Assembly (NCBI GenBank): GCA_001544655.2
Contig: FCOD02000004.1
Coordinates: 310,001 to 374,000, forward strand
Length of the DNA stretch: 64,000 bases
From: Caballeronia turbans
GTDB taxonomy: Bacteria; Pseudomonadota; Gammaproteobacteria; Burkholderiales; Burkholderiaceae
Direction of reading: 5' to 3'
The notes beneath the pieces are model-generated. The model did not search any database and had not been told where the DNA came from. It saw only the letters and a program-made list of their open reading frames with translations. Below, piece after piece: positions 42,225-51,166 of the stretch. Within the stretch, counting starts at the first letter, position 1; every line of letters begins with the position of its first letter. A program made the position numbers and the translations under genes.

Positions 42225-44549
42225 TCAGTGCGCGGGCGCTGAACGTCTTGCCGCGCGCGCGGCCTTGACGGGCAGCGCCGCGCGAATGCGCGCGAGCATG
42301 TCGTGCTGCGCGGCCGTCGGCTCGAAGCCTTGCATGCGGCTGTCCGCGTGCAGCTTGTCGAAGAGCGTGATGAGCGTCTTGCGGTCGTCGTTGTCGTCGA
42401 GGAGATCGGGCAAGGTCGCGAGCGCCTGCTCCGGCTCGTAGCGCACGATGATTTCCTGCTCGCCGCGGATGCGCCGCCATTGGTCGGGCGGCATCTGCGG
42501 CAGATATTCCGCGTAGTCGGCCGCGAGCGCCTGCCGCAAGACCATGCGCGTGAGCGGCAGCGGCTCGTCGTGCCGCATCAGCAGGCACGCGACGCGCGCG
42601 ACGGCCTCCGCATACCCACCGTGCCCGATCGATGCAAGCGCGTCCTGAACGAAAGGCAGATCGCGCGGATCGGCTACAGGCTCCGGCGCCTCCTGCCGTT
42701 GCGCCTGATGCGCGGAGAAGAGGTTGCCGTAGACGGAGAAGAACATTGCTTCCGTCGTGGCATCGCGCATCGCACGATAAAAGTCGAGGCTCGCGCTGAT
42801 CATGTCGGAGCCGCAATGCTCCGCACGCCGCAGCACACTGGTTCCGGTGTCGGGCTTGCGCGCGGCCCTGACCGCATCCGCCGCGGGGCCGAGCCATGCG
42901 AGCCACGGGTTGTAATCCGAGAACATCCAGCGTTGCGCGCGCAATGGATGAAACGCGCGCAGCATGCTCGCGGTGGTGTCGTTGGCCATCGCCTGCACGA
43001 AGGGCTGCGCGAAAAGTTCATAGGCGCGCTGATTGAAATCCGATACCTGCTTCACCGCTTCGAACGGCCGCTCGTCGACGCGCTCGAAACGATTGAAGCG
43101 TTCCTTCACCTCTTCCAGACGGCGCTCGCGAAAGCTCACGTCGTACTCGGTCTTGCCGCCCTCGCCCTTTCGTTCGGCGATCTCCATGCCGTACAGCCCC
43201 GGCGGAAACGATTCGATCGCCTCCAGCACCGATGCGATCTGCGTGTACTCCTTCTTCGCGACCTTGCCGCTCACGAAGATGCCGAGGTGGCCGATGTTCT
43301 CATGCATCAATCCGACGATCACCTGGCCGCGCGCCTTGATCTCGTCCGTGCTGCCGTAGATGTCCGCGACCCAGTTGAACGCCTGCTGCGGCGGCGTGAT
43401 GTTGTCGCCCATCGACGCGAAGAGGATGATCGGCGACTTGATCGCCCGCAGATCGAAGGACGCGCCCGACACGCCGCGCACTTCACCCGACCATAACTTG
43501 TTGCCGACGAAAAGATTGCGCGTGATCCATTCGATCTCTTCGCGGTTCATCAGGTAATAGCCGCCCCACCAGCGTTCGAAGTCGAGAAAGCGCGGCGGTT
43601 CGGTGTCGATGTTGTCGAACAGCTTGTAGTACTTGTCCCAGAAACTGTTCGCGGGATTGAGGTTCTCGAAATTCTCGACGAGATACGCGCCGTCGAACTT
43701 GCCGTTGCCGAGGTCCGCCGTCAATGACGCGAGCCAGGTGCCGCCCAGCATGCCGCCGGAATAGCGCATGGGGTTGTCGCCCTCGCCTTCGCTCCATGCG
43801 CCGCTCCAGTACGACATCGGCGCGCCGTTGATGACGAGCGGGCCGGTATCGTCGGGCTGCGAGCTCGCAAGCATCATCGCGGCCCAGCCGCCCTGGCAGT
43901 TGCCGACGATCGCGGGCTTCGCGCTGTCGGGATGCAGCTCCCGCACGTGCCTGACGAACTGCTGTTCGGCCGCGCATACATCGAGCAGCGTCTGACCGGG
44001 TTGCGGGTCGCGGAAGAACGTGACGAAGTACACCGGATGACCCGCGCGCAACGCGACACCCACTTGCGAATCGTCCTTGAAACCGCCGATGCCGGGACCG
44101 TGCCCTGCACGCGGATCGATGATGAGATAAGGCCGTTTCAACGGATCGATGCTCACGCCCTCGGGCGGCACGATGCGCAGGAGCGCGTAGTTCACGGGCC
44201 GCGCGAAGGTCCGGCCATCGAGCAGCATTTCATGCGCGAAGTGCAGCACCGGTTCGAGACCGCGCTTCGTCTGCTCGATGAAATTGTTGCCGCGCTGACG
44301 CAGCGTGTCCCAGAAGAGAATCGAACGCTGCACGAGATCGAGCGCATAGGTGTAGCCGTTCAACTGGCCCGCTGCGTTCGCGCCCGCATCGCTGAAACGA
44401 TCCGCGTCGCCGTTGCCGAAAAGACGCGTGCCCGCATCGCGCGTGCGCTCGCTGAATTGCTGCTGCGCCAGTTCCGCGCGCTTCTCGAACACGCGCGCGA
44501 CTTTTTCCGCGATTTCCTGGCTTCGCGCCAGTTGACCTGCATACGGCAT
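42225..44549 (-). CDS. DUF3141 protein, PHA-synthase-like alpha/beta hydrolase
   Basis: 774 residues. The middle (about 120-420) is an alpha/beta-hydrolase domain resembling PhaC: VNYALLRIVPPEGVSIDPLK, a YLIIDPRAGHGPGIGGF region, and the elbow VGNCQGGWAAMM with Cys218 in a G-x-C-x-G context as in PHA synthases. NIGHLGIFVSGKVAKKEYTQ holds the likely histidine. The N-terminal 100 residues are helical; the C-terminal 300 are unique to DUF3141. The enzyme activity is not established. It heads the pta-ackA-fabI unit; a 147-bp region before it can carry the promoter. Confidence 0.9.
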   Translation of the reverse strand: MPYAGQLARSQEIAEKVARVFEKRAELAQQQFSERTRDAGTRLFGNGDADRFSDAGANAAGQLNGYTYALDLVQRSILFWDTLRQRGNNFIEQTKRGLEPVLHFAHEMLLDGRTFARPVNYALLRIVPPEGVSIDPLKRPYLIIDPRAGHGPGIGGFKDDSQVGVALRAGHPVYFVTFFRDPQPGQTLLDVCAAEQQFVRHVRELHPDSAKPAIVGNCQGGWAAMMLASSQPDDTGPLVINGAPMSYWSGAWSEGEGDNPMRYSGGMLGGTWLASLTADLGNGKFDGAYLVENFENLNPANSFWDKYYKLFDNIDTEPPRFLDFERWWGGYYLMNREEIEWITRNLFVGNKLWSGEVRGVSGASFDLRAIKSPIILFASMGDNITPPQQAFNWVADIYGSTDEIKARGQVIVGLMHENIGHLGIFVSGKVAKKEYTQIASVLEAIESFPPGLYGMEIAERKGEGGKTEYDVSFRERRLEEVKERFNRFERVDERPFEAVKQVSDFNQRAYELFAQPFVQAMANDTTASMLRAFHPLRAQRWMFSDYNPWLAWLGPAADAVRAARKPDTGTSVLRRAEHCGSDMISASLDFYRAMRDATTEAMFFSVYGNLFSAHQAQRQEAPEPVADPRDLPFVQDALASIGHGGYAEAVARVACLLMRHDEPLPLTRMVLRQALAADYAEYLPQMPPDQWRRIRGEQEIIVRYEPEQALATLPDLLDDNDDRKTLITLFDKLHADSRMQGFEPTAAQHDMLARIRAALPVKAARAARRSAPAH

Positions 44550-44696
44550 GACGTGACCTCCGCGAAGAGAACGTGCAAGGGATGAGGCTCAAAGCAGATG
44601 TATCGGCCGGCGAGATGAACGCATGGACCGATGAATTGAATACCATCATTAAAATATATGCGCAATGTGCGACAGGGAAGTGGCAAATAAGGCAAC

Positions 44697-46391
44697 TCAG
44701 GTTCGCGCGGCGGTATCGCCGTCGGGCGAAACAATCTGCCGGTACTTCGTCACAACATGTTCGAGGTTGTAGAACATGCGCGATTCGCCGAGCGCTTCGC
44801 CGAGCGGCGAGCGCCGCACCGCCGCGAGCACGCCCGGATTCAGGCCCGCGAGCCAGAGCGTGGTGCCGTTCGCGGCGAGGCGGGCTTCCGCTTCGCTCAT
44901 CATCTTGAGCGCGGTGTATTCGATATCGAAGACGCGGCTCAGGTCCAGCACGACGACCTTCGCGCCGGACTCGCGCACGAGCGGCCGGATCTTTTCGGCG
45001 ACACGTTGCGCATTGGCGAAAAATATCCGTCCCTCGGGACGCAGCAGCAACAGGCCGGGAAACGATTCGTCATCGGGATGTCTCGACGAATCGCGGCGAA
45101 ACACGTTCGTGCCCGGTATCCGCCTGAGCGCATAGACCGGCGGATCGGACACCTGATGCGCGAGCGCAAAAAGCGACACGACGATCGCGACGACGATGCC
45201 CTCCAGCGTGCCCAGCAGCACGACGCCCGCGCATGCCGTCAGCGCCCAGACGAACTCGGTGCGGCGGATCTTCAGAATTGCGTCGAATTCGGCGGGGCTG
45301 AAAAGCCCGATGGAATAGAACACCACGACGGCGGCGAGTGTCGCGTGCGGCATCAGCGCCATCAGCGGCGCGAACAGCAGCATCACGGCGAGCGCGACGA
45401 GCGCCGTCATGAGGCTCGCGAGTTGCGTGCGCGCGCCCGCTTGCCGGTTCACGGCCGTCTGGCTCGTTCCGCCGCCCGCAACCATCGCGCCGAACAATGC
45501 GCCGCCCGCGTTCGCAAGACCGGTCGCGAGCAGTTCGCGGTTCGCGTCGGGCACCGGCTCGTCGTTGCGCGCGAAGGCGCGGGCCGCCGCAATGCTTTCG
45601 GTGAAGCTCATCAATGCGATGCCCAGCGCGTCCGGCCACAGCTTCAAGGCAAGCGACAAATCCGGCTGCGTCCACGAGGGCAATCCCGCCGGCACCGCGC
45701 CGACCGTTTCGACGCCGTGCGCGCGCAGATCGAAGGCGGCGACTGCAATGATCGCCGCCGCGACGACCAGCAACGGCGCCGGCGCGCGCGGCGTGAAGCG
45801 TTCGAGCAGCACGAGCGCGACGAGCGTGAGCATCGCGAGCGCGAGCGTGCTCGCCGAAAGATGCGGTAACCCCGCGACGAACGCGCCGACATTGTGGAAG
45901 AACGACCCTTTCGGATAGTGGATGCCGAACAGTTTCGGCAACTGATCCATGACAATGACGATCGCCACGCCCGCCTTGAAGCCCACGAGCACCGGCTCGG
46001 AAATGAAGTTGGCGACGAAGCCGAGGCGCAGGCACGCTGCCGCGACGAGCATCACGCCGACGAGCATCGTCAGCGTGGCATTGGCGATGGCGAGCGCGTG
46101 CGTGTCGTCGTTGCCGATCGTCGTACTCAATGCATTCGCGGCGAGAATCGCGAGCGTGGTCGTCGTGCTCACGGAGAGCGCGCGCGACGATCCCGTGAAG
46201 GCGTAGACGATCATCGGCACGCATGCCGTGTAAAGGCCGGCCTGAACGGGCAGGCCGGCGATCGTCGCGTAGGCGAGCGCCTTCGGAATCACGACGGCCG
46301 CCGCCGTCAGACCCGCGATCGCATCGGCGCGCGCCCACTGTTTCTCATAATGAAACAGCCATTCGGGAGCGATGGGCGCGCGCGGCGGCAT
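44697..46391 (-). CDS. SulP-family inorganic anion transporter with STAS domain
   Basis: 564 residues. Residues 1-430 form the membrane core, about 12 helices; AIAGLTAAAVVIPKALAYAT and IAGLPVQAGLYTACVPMIVY are the SulP signature. Residues about 445-550 are a STAS domain (FFANAQRVAEKIRPLVRESG, VVVLDLSRVFDIEYTALKMM). Bacterial members carry sulfate, bicarbonate or C4-dicarboxylates. It lies 27 bp after ppk2 and is followed after 147 bp by the DUF3141 operon, all on the minus strand. Confidence 0.92.
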   Translation of the reverse strand: MPPRAPIAPEWLFHYEKQWARADAIAGLTAAAVVIPKALAYATIAGLPVQAGLYTACVPMIVYAFTGSSRALSVSTTTTLAILAANALSTTIGNDDTHALAIANATLTMLVGVMLVAAACLRLGFVANFISEPVLVGFKAGVAIVIVMDQLPKLFGIHYPKGSFFHNVGAFVAGLPHLSASTLALAMLTLVALVLLERFTPRAPAPLLVVAAAIIAVAAFDLRAHGVETVGAVPAGLPSWTQPDLSLALKLWPDALGIALMSFTESIAAARAFARNDEPVPDANRELLATGLANAGGALFGAMVAGGGTSQTAVNRQAGARTQLASLMTALVALAVMLLFAPLMALMPHATLAAVVVFYSIGLFSPAEFDAILKIRRTEFVWALTACAGVVLLGTLEGIVVAIVVSLFALAHQVSDPPVYALRRIPGTNVFRRDSSRHPDDESFPGLLLLRPEGRIFFANAQRVAEKIRPLVRESGAKVVVLDLSRVFDIEYTALKMMSEAEARLAANGTTLWLAGLNPGVLAAVRRSPLGEALGESRMFYNLEHVVTKYRQIVSPDGDTAART

Positions 46392-46418
46392 GACGAAACC
46401 CGTGCGCCGGTGTCGCGC

Positions 46419-47252
46419 TCAGAAGCGCTCGGGCACGTAGCGCAGCGGCCGGTCGCTCTCGCGATAGCCCTCCGGCTTCTGGCGCTTGGGCAGCTTCACC
46501 TTTTCCCTCGGCACGGCCGTGTAGGGAATGTTCGTCAACAGATGGCTGATGAGATTCAGGCGCGCGCGGCGCTTGTCGTCGGAACGTACGACGTACCACG
46601 GTGCGAGATCGGTGTCGGTTGCTTCGAACATGTCGTCGCGGGCGCGCGAATAGTCGTACCAGCGGCTGTACGAGCGCAGGTCCATCGGCGAGAGCTTCCA
46701 GATCTTGCGCTCGTCGTGGATGCGCTCTTCGAGGCGCCGCGTCTGTTCTTCCTGGCCGACTTCGAGCCAGTATTTGAGCAGGATGATGCCCGAATCGATG
46801 ATCGCGCGCTCCACGAGCGGCACGCCTTTCAGGAACGTTTTCGCCTGCTCCTCGGTGCAGAAGCCCATCACGCGTTCGACGCCCGCGCGGTTGTACCAGC
46901 TCCGGTCGAAAAGCATGATTTCGCCCGCCGCCGGCAGATGCGGCAGATAACGCTGCACGTACATCTGCGTCTTCTCGCGCTCGGTGGGCGCGGGCAGCGC
47001 GACCACGCGGAAGATGCGCGGGCTCACGCGCTCGGTGATCGCCTTGATCGTGCCGCCCTTGCCCGCGCCGTCGCGCCCTTCGAATACGACGCAGACCTTC
47101 GCCCCCGTGTGGACGGCCCATTCCTGGAGCTTCACGAGCTCGACATGCAGACGCGCAAGCTCCTTCTCATACTGCTTTCGGCTCAGGCGCTCATGCACAG
47201 CCGCGCCTTCGCGCACGCCCCTCGATTCGCCGACAGCCTTCTCTTCTTTCAT
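46419..47252 (-). CDS. ppk2: Polyphosphate kinase 2
   Basis: 277 residues, PPK2 family. The Walker A motif FEGRDGAGKGGTIKAI (about 57-72), the Walker B/lid sequence LFDRSWYNRAGVERVMGF (about 115-132) and KLSPMDLRSYSRWYDYSRA are all intact. It transfers phosphate between polyphosphate and nucleoside diphosphates, so it can regenerate ATP or GTP from stored polyphosphate. The start at 47252 has GGGGAG upstream; the frame extends further but without signal. First gene of the ppk2-SulP pair. Confidence 0.94.
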   Translation of the reverse strand: MKEEKAVGESRGVREGAAVHERLSRKQYEKELARLHVELVKLQEWAVHTGAKVCVVFEGRDGAGKGGTIKAITERVSPRIFRVVALPAPTEREKTQMYVQRYLPHLPAAGEIMLFDRSWYNRAGVERVMGFCTEEQAKTFLKGVPLVERAIIDSGIILLKYWLEVGQEEQTRRLEERIHDERKIWKLSPMDLRSYSRWYDYSRARDDMFEATDTDLAPWYVVRSDDKRRARLNLISHLLTNIPYTAVPREKVKLPKRQKPEGYRESDRPLRYVPERF

Positions 47253-47353
47253 CGCTGTCTCCCCATGTGGTTCGATGCAACCCGTGCGGCCGCCCCGCGG
47301 CCGCCGTCGAGACGATGCGCGCGGCACCGGGTCGCGGCCTCGTCATGACGCCA

Positions 47354-47611
47354 TCAGGTTTCGTTGCGCTCGGGCACAACCTGCACCATGAGCGTGCGAT
47401 TTTTCCAGAACATGTTGTGAATGCGCGGCTGAAACGTGCGCAGCACGTGCGGCTCGACGTTATCGAAGCTCACGACGGCGGCCGGATGCTCTCCGGTGCC
47501 GGGCACGCGCTGAATCGAATCGTACGGAGGAAAGCCGTAATTGCAGAGGAACTGCCGGATTTCATCGTCGGTCGTGGACTCGTCTACATTGCCTATCCAG
47601 AGATCACCCAT
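47354..47611 (-). CDS. RRM-type RNA-binding protein
   Basis: 85 residues, a single RNA-recognition motif. RNP-2 is DLWIGNVDES (residues 3-12) and the RNP-1 position reads HPAAVVSFDNVEPH, where the usual aromatic residues are weaker than in cyanobacterial Rbp proteins. The last strand is RTLMVQVVPE. Small RRM proteins occur in many beta-proteobacteria; their RNA targets are not known. Stand-alone, 100 bp upstream of ppk2 on the same strand. Confidence 0.85.
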   Translation of the reverse strand: MGDLWIGNVDESTTDDEIRQFLCNYGFPPYDSIQRVPGTGEHPAAVVSFDNVEPHVLRTFQPRIHNMFWKNRTLMVQVVPERNET

Positions 47612-47675
47612 TGCGAAATTCTCCGTTGAGTTTCGTGTTGTTTCTGCTTCTATAGCCTAGTACACGAACGGCCGA

Positions 47676-47888
47676 TCAGGTCGATTCATCGCGCTTTCCC
47701 GATCTTCGTTGCGCGAGCGGATTCAACGCGACGACAAAGGTCACGATGCCGATGCCGAGCGCCCACATGCCGTAGCGGAATTCCGGCTTCACGTCATACA
47801 GCAGACCATGAATCGTGAAGTAGAGGCCGCCGAGCCAGATGAAAACGCCGATCGAGGCAACCACCATGCGCGGCTCGTTCAATCTCAT
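47676..47888 (-). CDS. Small two-helix inner-membrane protein
   Basis: 70 residues. Two membrane helices are seen (MVVASIGVFIWLGGLYFTIH and MWALGIGIVTFVVALNPLA) joined by a short polar loop (YDVKPEFRY), with a charged C-terminal tail. GGAGAGA precedes the start. No family recognised. It is between the RRM gene and the divergent outer-membrane barrel gene. Confidence 0.65.
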   Translation of the reverse strand: MRLNEPRMVVASIGVFIWLGGLYFTIHGLLYDVKPEFRYGMWALGIGIVTFVVALNPLAQRRSGKRDEST

Positions 47889-48121
47889 CGTTCTCTCCTG
47901 ATGTTGCGCGGAATAGATCCAGTTTAGGAAATCCTGGGTCGCCGTGTGAACGCTCTCGTATGCGTCGGGCTTGGCGCGCGCCGCCCGGTAGGCTACATTT
48001 CCTGCGTGTGACCGTGGGATCGTTCAAGGGCTCCGCGCATGCGATGTGCATCGGCACATCGGCGGAGCAGCCGTTTGCAACGTACGACCAATCAGCCGTT
48101 CAACGTTCGAGCGCTGCGCAC

Positions 48122-49093
48122 ATGCGAAAGCCGATCCTTTCTTCGATCCGGTTGCGCATCTTTTCGATGCTCGTCCCGATCGCCCTCGCACCCGTCCTCG
48201 CGCACGCGCAGGCCGCGCCGGACCGCGCCGTCGTCGGGGCGAACGTCAAGAGCTACGCGAACGCCGTGCTCGCGATCATGTCGTACACCGCGGTGCCGGA
48301 TGTCACGACGAGTTCGCTTTCCATCAACAGCGGCACCACCGGCAATCCGGGCTTCGGCCAGACGCAGCTCGGCGGCGGCTTTACCCTGAGCCGCTCGTTT
48401 CCGCTTTACCTCGAAGGGACTGTGGCGTACAGCCGGTACGACCCGACCTTCATCGCGACCGAAGGCAATCAGCAACGTCCGGTGCCGGCGAAATGGAACA
48501 CCGCGAGCACGACCATCGGCATCGGCTGGGATTTCCCGATCACCGACGAGTTGCGCCTGCGGCCGATCCTGAACGGCATGATCGGCCGTGTGGCGAGCGA
48601 TCTGCGCGTCGCTCAGACCGTGTTCAACCGTGTCGCCAACTCCAACCTCCAGTTCCTCGAAGACGGCGCGCTCAATGCGTACGGTCTCGGCGGCTCGCTG
48701 ATGCTCGATCTGGAGCACTACCGCGAACACTACGAGATCGATCTCGAACTCCGCGCAACCGATATCTATTTACGCAGCTTCGGCAGTTCGTCGGAAGCCG
48801 TTCAGGGATCGGCGACGGCCCAGCAATTCAGCCTGTGGGCGCGCTGGCGTGCCCCCACAGGCCTTGCCGCGCTCGACCGCCCGGTGCGCTATGTGCTCGA
48901 AACCGCGTACTCGCATTACTTCGGCGACAGCGCCGGCGTACTCGGCTTCAACGACCTGACATCGCTCGGTGTCGGATTGGAGCTCGACAGCAGCCGGTAT
49001 CCGGTCGTCATCACGCGCACACGCGCGATGGTGCGCTACGTGTTCGGCCACAACGTGCACGGCGTGTCGTTCGGCTTCGCCGTCAGCTTCTAG
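48122..49093 (+). CDS. Outer-membrane beta-barrel protein (solitary autotransporter-like barrel)
   Basis: 323 residues. A signal peptide lies at residues 1-30 (IRLRIFSMLVPIALAPVLAH, then AQA). The remainder alternates polar and aromatic residues in strands of 8-10 (FPLYLEGTVAYSRYDPTFIA; YEIDLELRATDIYLRSFGSS; VRYVLETAYSHYFGD; VRYVFGHNVHGVSFGFAVSF), ending with a C-terminal phenylalanine as outer-membrane barrels do. It resembles the solitary autotransporter barrel family, which lacks a passenger. The start at 48122 is chosen because it begins the signal peptide. Confidence 0.78.
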   Translation: MRKPILSSIRLRIFSMLVPIALAPVLAHAQAAPDRAVVGANVKSYANAVLAIMSYTAVPDVTTSSLSINSGTTGNPGFGQTQLGGGFTLSRSFPLYLEGTVAYSRYDPTFIATEGNQQRPVPAKWNTASTTIGIGWDFPITDELRLRPILNGMIGRVASDLRVAQTVFNRVANSNLQFLEDGALNAYGLGGSLMLDLEHYREHYEIDLELRATDIYLRSFGSSSEAVQGSATAQQFSLWARWRAPTGLAALDRPVRYVLETAYSHYFGDSAGVLGFNDLTSLGVGLELDSSRYPVVITRTRAMVRYVFGHNVHGVSFGFAVSF

Positions 49094-49165
49094 ATTTGCG
49101 CGCATGCCTTCATCGTTCCCGCGTCCTGAGAAAGTGCGCGGGTTCACGCCCATGTCAGGCGCCGT

Positions 49166-49678
49166 TCACAGCACGTTGCGCTGGCTGGGATCGTATTTCG
49201 GGTCCGGCTGCTTCTGCGTTTGCCTGAGCACGCCCTGAGCGTCGAAATAGAAGTGAAAGAGCATATGGTCGATGTTGTTCTCTATATACCGATACGACCA
49301 CACCTCACGATCCATCCGCTTGAAATAGGCCGTCTCGAACGGACGGCCGAATGCGACCAGCACGTCGTTGCGCGTCCATTTGTTGATCTCGGCCCGATAG
49401 AACTCGTTTTCCTGAAGCACTTGCCGCACACTGACCGTGTTACCCGACGCGTCGAGATCGACGGCCGTGGTCGTCGATCCCATAGGCTGCGTGGGCCACA
49501 TGAGACGCTTGCCGCCATTGGGCAGGTCGTAGGTTTCCTTCGGTGGCCCGAGCTTCGCGATGATCGCCTGCTGATCCATGCCGGGTTGCACGCGCTGCTC
49601 GGGCTGCGCGCAACCGGCGAGCGCGAGCGCGACGGCGCACGCGCCATGCGTCATCGCGAATGCGAAGCGTCTTTTCAT
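49166..49678 (-). CDS. BamE/SmpA-OmlA-like lipoprotein
   Basis: 170 residues. The lipobox is VALALAGCAQ (Cys about 23), then QRVQPGMDQQAIIAKLGPPK, the start of the BamE-type fold, and a second copy-like segment WTRNDVLVAFGRPFETAYFK. The BamE fold is used in outer-membrane assembly and in several unrelated lipoproteins; two such half-motifs suggest a BamE-like duplication rather than canonical BamE (about 110 residues). Outer membrane, periplasmic face. Confidence 0.8.
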   Translation of the reverse strand: MKRRFAFAMTHGACAVALALAGCAQPEQRVQPGMDQQAIIAKLGPPKETYDLPNGGKRLMWPTQPMGSTTTAVDLDASGNTVSVRQVLQENEFYRAEINKWTRNDVLVAFGRPFETAYFKRMDREVWSYRYIENNIDHMLFHFYFDAQGVLRQTQKQPDPKYDPSQRNVL

Positions 49679-49713
49679 GGTCTCCCCCGCGTTGCCGTGA
49701 TGCTCGTTTACGC

Positions 49714-50301
49714 TTATTTCTTCGTGGCAGGCTCGACGGAGATCGCGAGCGCTTCCGTATAGACCGCTTTCACCTGATCGCCCTTTTTCACGCGCTTCAG
49801 GCGGTCCGGGTCCTGCACGCGCAGGTCCACGATTTCGCCGCGCGGCCCGCGCAACGTGACGATCTTCGCATGACGATCGACGCCGATCACATCCGCGATG
49901 ACCGTCACTTCCCGGCCGAGTGCGCCGCCGGGCTTCGCACCGCGCGGCGCACGCTCGGCCGTGTCGTTCTCCGAGCGTGACGCCTGCGTTTTCTTCTCGA
50001 TGAGACTCAGCGTCAACGATTCCCGATACCGCGCCGTGACGACATCGCCGAGCGCGAGCTGGTCGAAGTTGCGCGCCTCGTTGGTCACTTCCAGCTCGAT
50101 CACCTTGCCCGCCTGCGTTTTCAACGTGACGGTGCGCGTCGCCGGATCGATGCCGACGATCGTCGCCGTGACCTTAGCGACGCCCTGCACCGTGGCGCCG
50201 TTCGCATCGCGCGTGACGCTCACGTCGTTTTCGGGCTCGGCGGACAATGCGCTTGCGGATATCGCAAGGCACGACAAGACAACGAGACTTACACGTTTCA
50301 T
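49714..50301 (-). CDS. Periplasmic protein with two OB-like repeats
   Basis: 195 residues. Signal peptide MKRVSLVVLSCLAISASALS. Two similar beta units follow: TATIVGIDPATRTVTLKTQA (about 46-65) and ADVIGVDRHAKIVTLRGPRG (about 137-156), each continuing with a short strand and D(Q)VxAxYxEAL(A/T)LSV. Such paired repeats look like small OB-fold or barrel modules. Function unknown. It lies 35 bp upstream of the BamE-like gene on the same strand, possibly one operon. Confidence 0.72.
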   Translation of the reverse strand: MKRVSLVVLSCLAISASALSAEPENDVSVTRDANGATVQGVAKVTATIVGIDPATRTVTLKTQAGKVIELEVTNEARNFDQLALGDVVTARYRESLTLSLIEKKTQASRSENDTAERAPRGAKPGGALGREVTVIADVIGVDRHAKIVTLRGPRGEIVDLRVQDPDRLKRVKKGDQVKAVYTEALAISVEPATKK

Positions 50302-50338
50302 GATCGTGCTCCCTGTTTATATCCGCGCCGCAACGAAG

Positions 50339-50812
50339 TTACTGGATCGAGTAGCCGCGTCCCTGCATGCAGGCTGCCCACGCGCGGTAGTACGTGGACA
50401 TCGCGCCCTGGCTCTGCGCCTGCGTGTTGGCTTCCTGCGCGCGCTTGTTCTGCCGCGCGCGCATTCCGCCCGCCATCGTGCCGGTGGCCGCGCCGATCGC
50501 CGCGCCCTTGCCCGCATCGCCCGCAATCGCGCCGATCACCGCGCCACCCGCCGCGCCGCGCGCCGCGCCGCCCACGCGCTCACCGCCGCCCACGGCCGGC
50601 CCGCCCTGCGGAGGCGGCGCCGCGGAAGCAGTCGCCGGGTCGATGCCCGTGTTGCTTTTTGCCCAGCTATAGCACGCGCCGTCGTCGCTTTGCTGTTGCT
50701 GCGCACTCTGACCTTTGGACGGGTAAGCGATCGGTTTGCTCTGTGCGACGGCATCGAGCGCCATCACGGCGATCACGATGGCGCAGCCCGCACGCAATCT
50801 CTTTGCATTCAT
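50339..50812 (-). CDS. Glycine-zipper envelope protein
   Basis: 157 residues. Signal peptide in residues 1-23 (ending AVAQ). The centre (about 75-115) is a glycine zipper with GGAARGAAGGAVIGAIAGDA and GKGAAIGAATGTMAGGMR, which forms membrane-inserting helices in Rcs-inducible and YMGG-like proteins. The C-terminal segment YYRAWAACMQGRGYSIQ and an upstream DDGACYSWAK contain two cysteines each that could pair. Probably periplasmic or membrane-associated. It precedes the OB-repeat gene by 37 bp. Confidence 0.8.
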   Translation of the reverse strand: MNAKRLRAGCAIVIAVMALDAVAQSKPIAYPSKGQSAQQQQSDDGACYSWAKSNTGIDPATASAAPPPQGGPAVGGGERVGGAARGAAGGAVIGAIAGDAGKGAAIGAATGTMAGGMRARQNKRAQEANTQAQSQGAMSTYYRAWAACMQGRGYSIQ

Positions 50813-50919
50813 GGTGACTCCTTCCCTGAGTTCGATAATTCAAGCCATTCAAAATTTCGGCGCTTCCGCGAAATCCGCGCCCCGGTCTTCCTTCGAGGCT
50901 TCTGCAAGCGGGCCAGGAC

Positions 50920-51166
50920 CGCCGCGATCCAAATTCCGTGCGCTTGCGCGGACGCACCGCAATCTTTTGATACACGACGCCGTTGCTATTCACAACGAAT
51001 GTCGTCGCGCCGTGCTGCGAGGGATACGCGGTCATCGCGAAGCCCGCCAGCATGCGCCCGTCGATGATATAGCCGGAGGCGCCGTCCTGGCGCATACTTT
51101 TCGCTATTTCGTGAGGATTCGAAAGTAATATCCTTGATAAGCGTCAACCGGGTTTCGATCCTTGAA
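50920..51166 (-). pseudogene. DUF2950 protein C-terminal remnant
   Basis: One minus-strand frame reads NPVDAYQGYYFRILT and then hits a stop; a shift of frame continues with RQDGASGYIIDGRMLAGFAM and TFVVNSNGVVYQKIAVRP. These are the C-terminal blocks of DUF2950, a family of roughly 250-300-residue secreted proteins. The N-terminal domain is missing and the frame is broken, so it is non-functional. Confidence 0.65.

Noticed and set aside
44550-44696. FNR/Anr site upstream of DUF3141
   Set aside because: No TTGAT-N4-ATCAA or one-mismatch version was found here or in the other intergenic regions of the right-hand block.
49094-49165. Possible terminator hairpin CCCGCG...CGCGGG after the outer-membrane barrel gene
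   Set aside because: Only a 6-bp stem with a 13-base loop and no T-run; not convincing as a rho-independent terminator.
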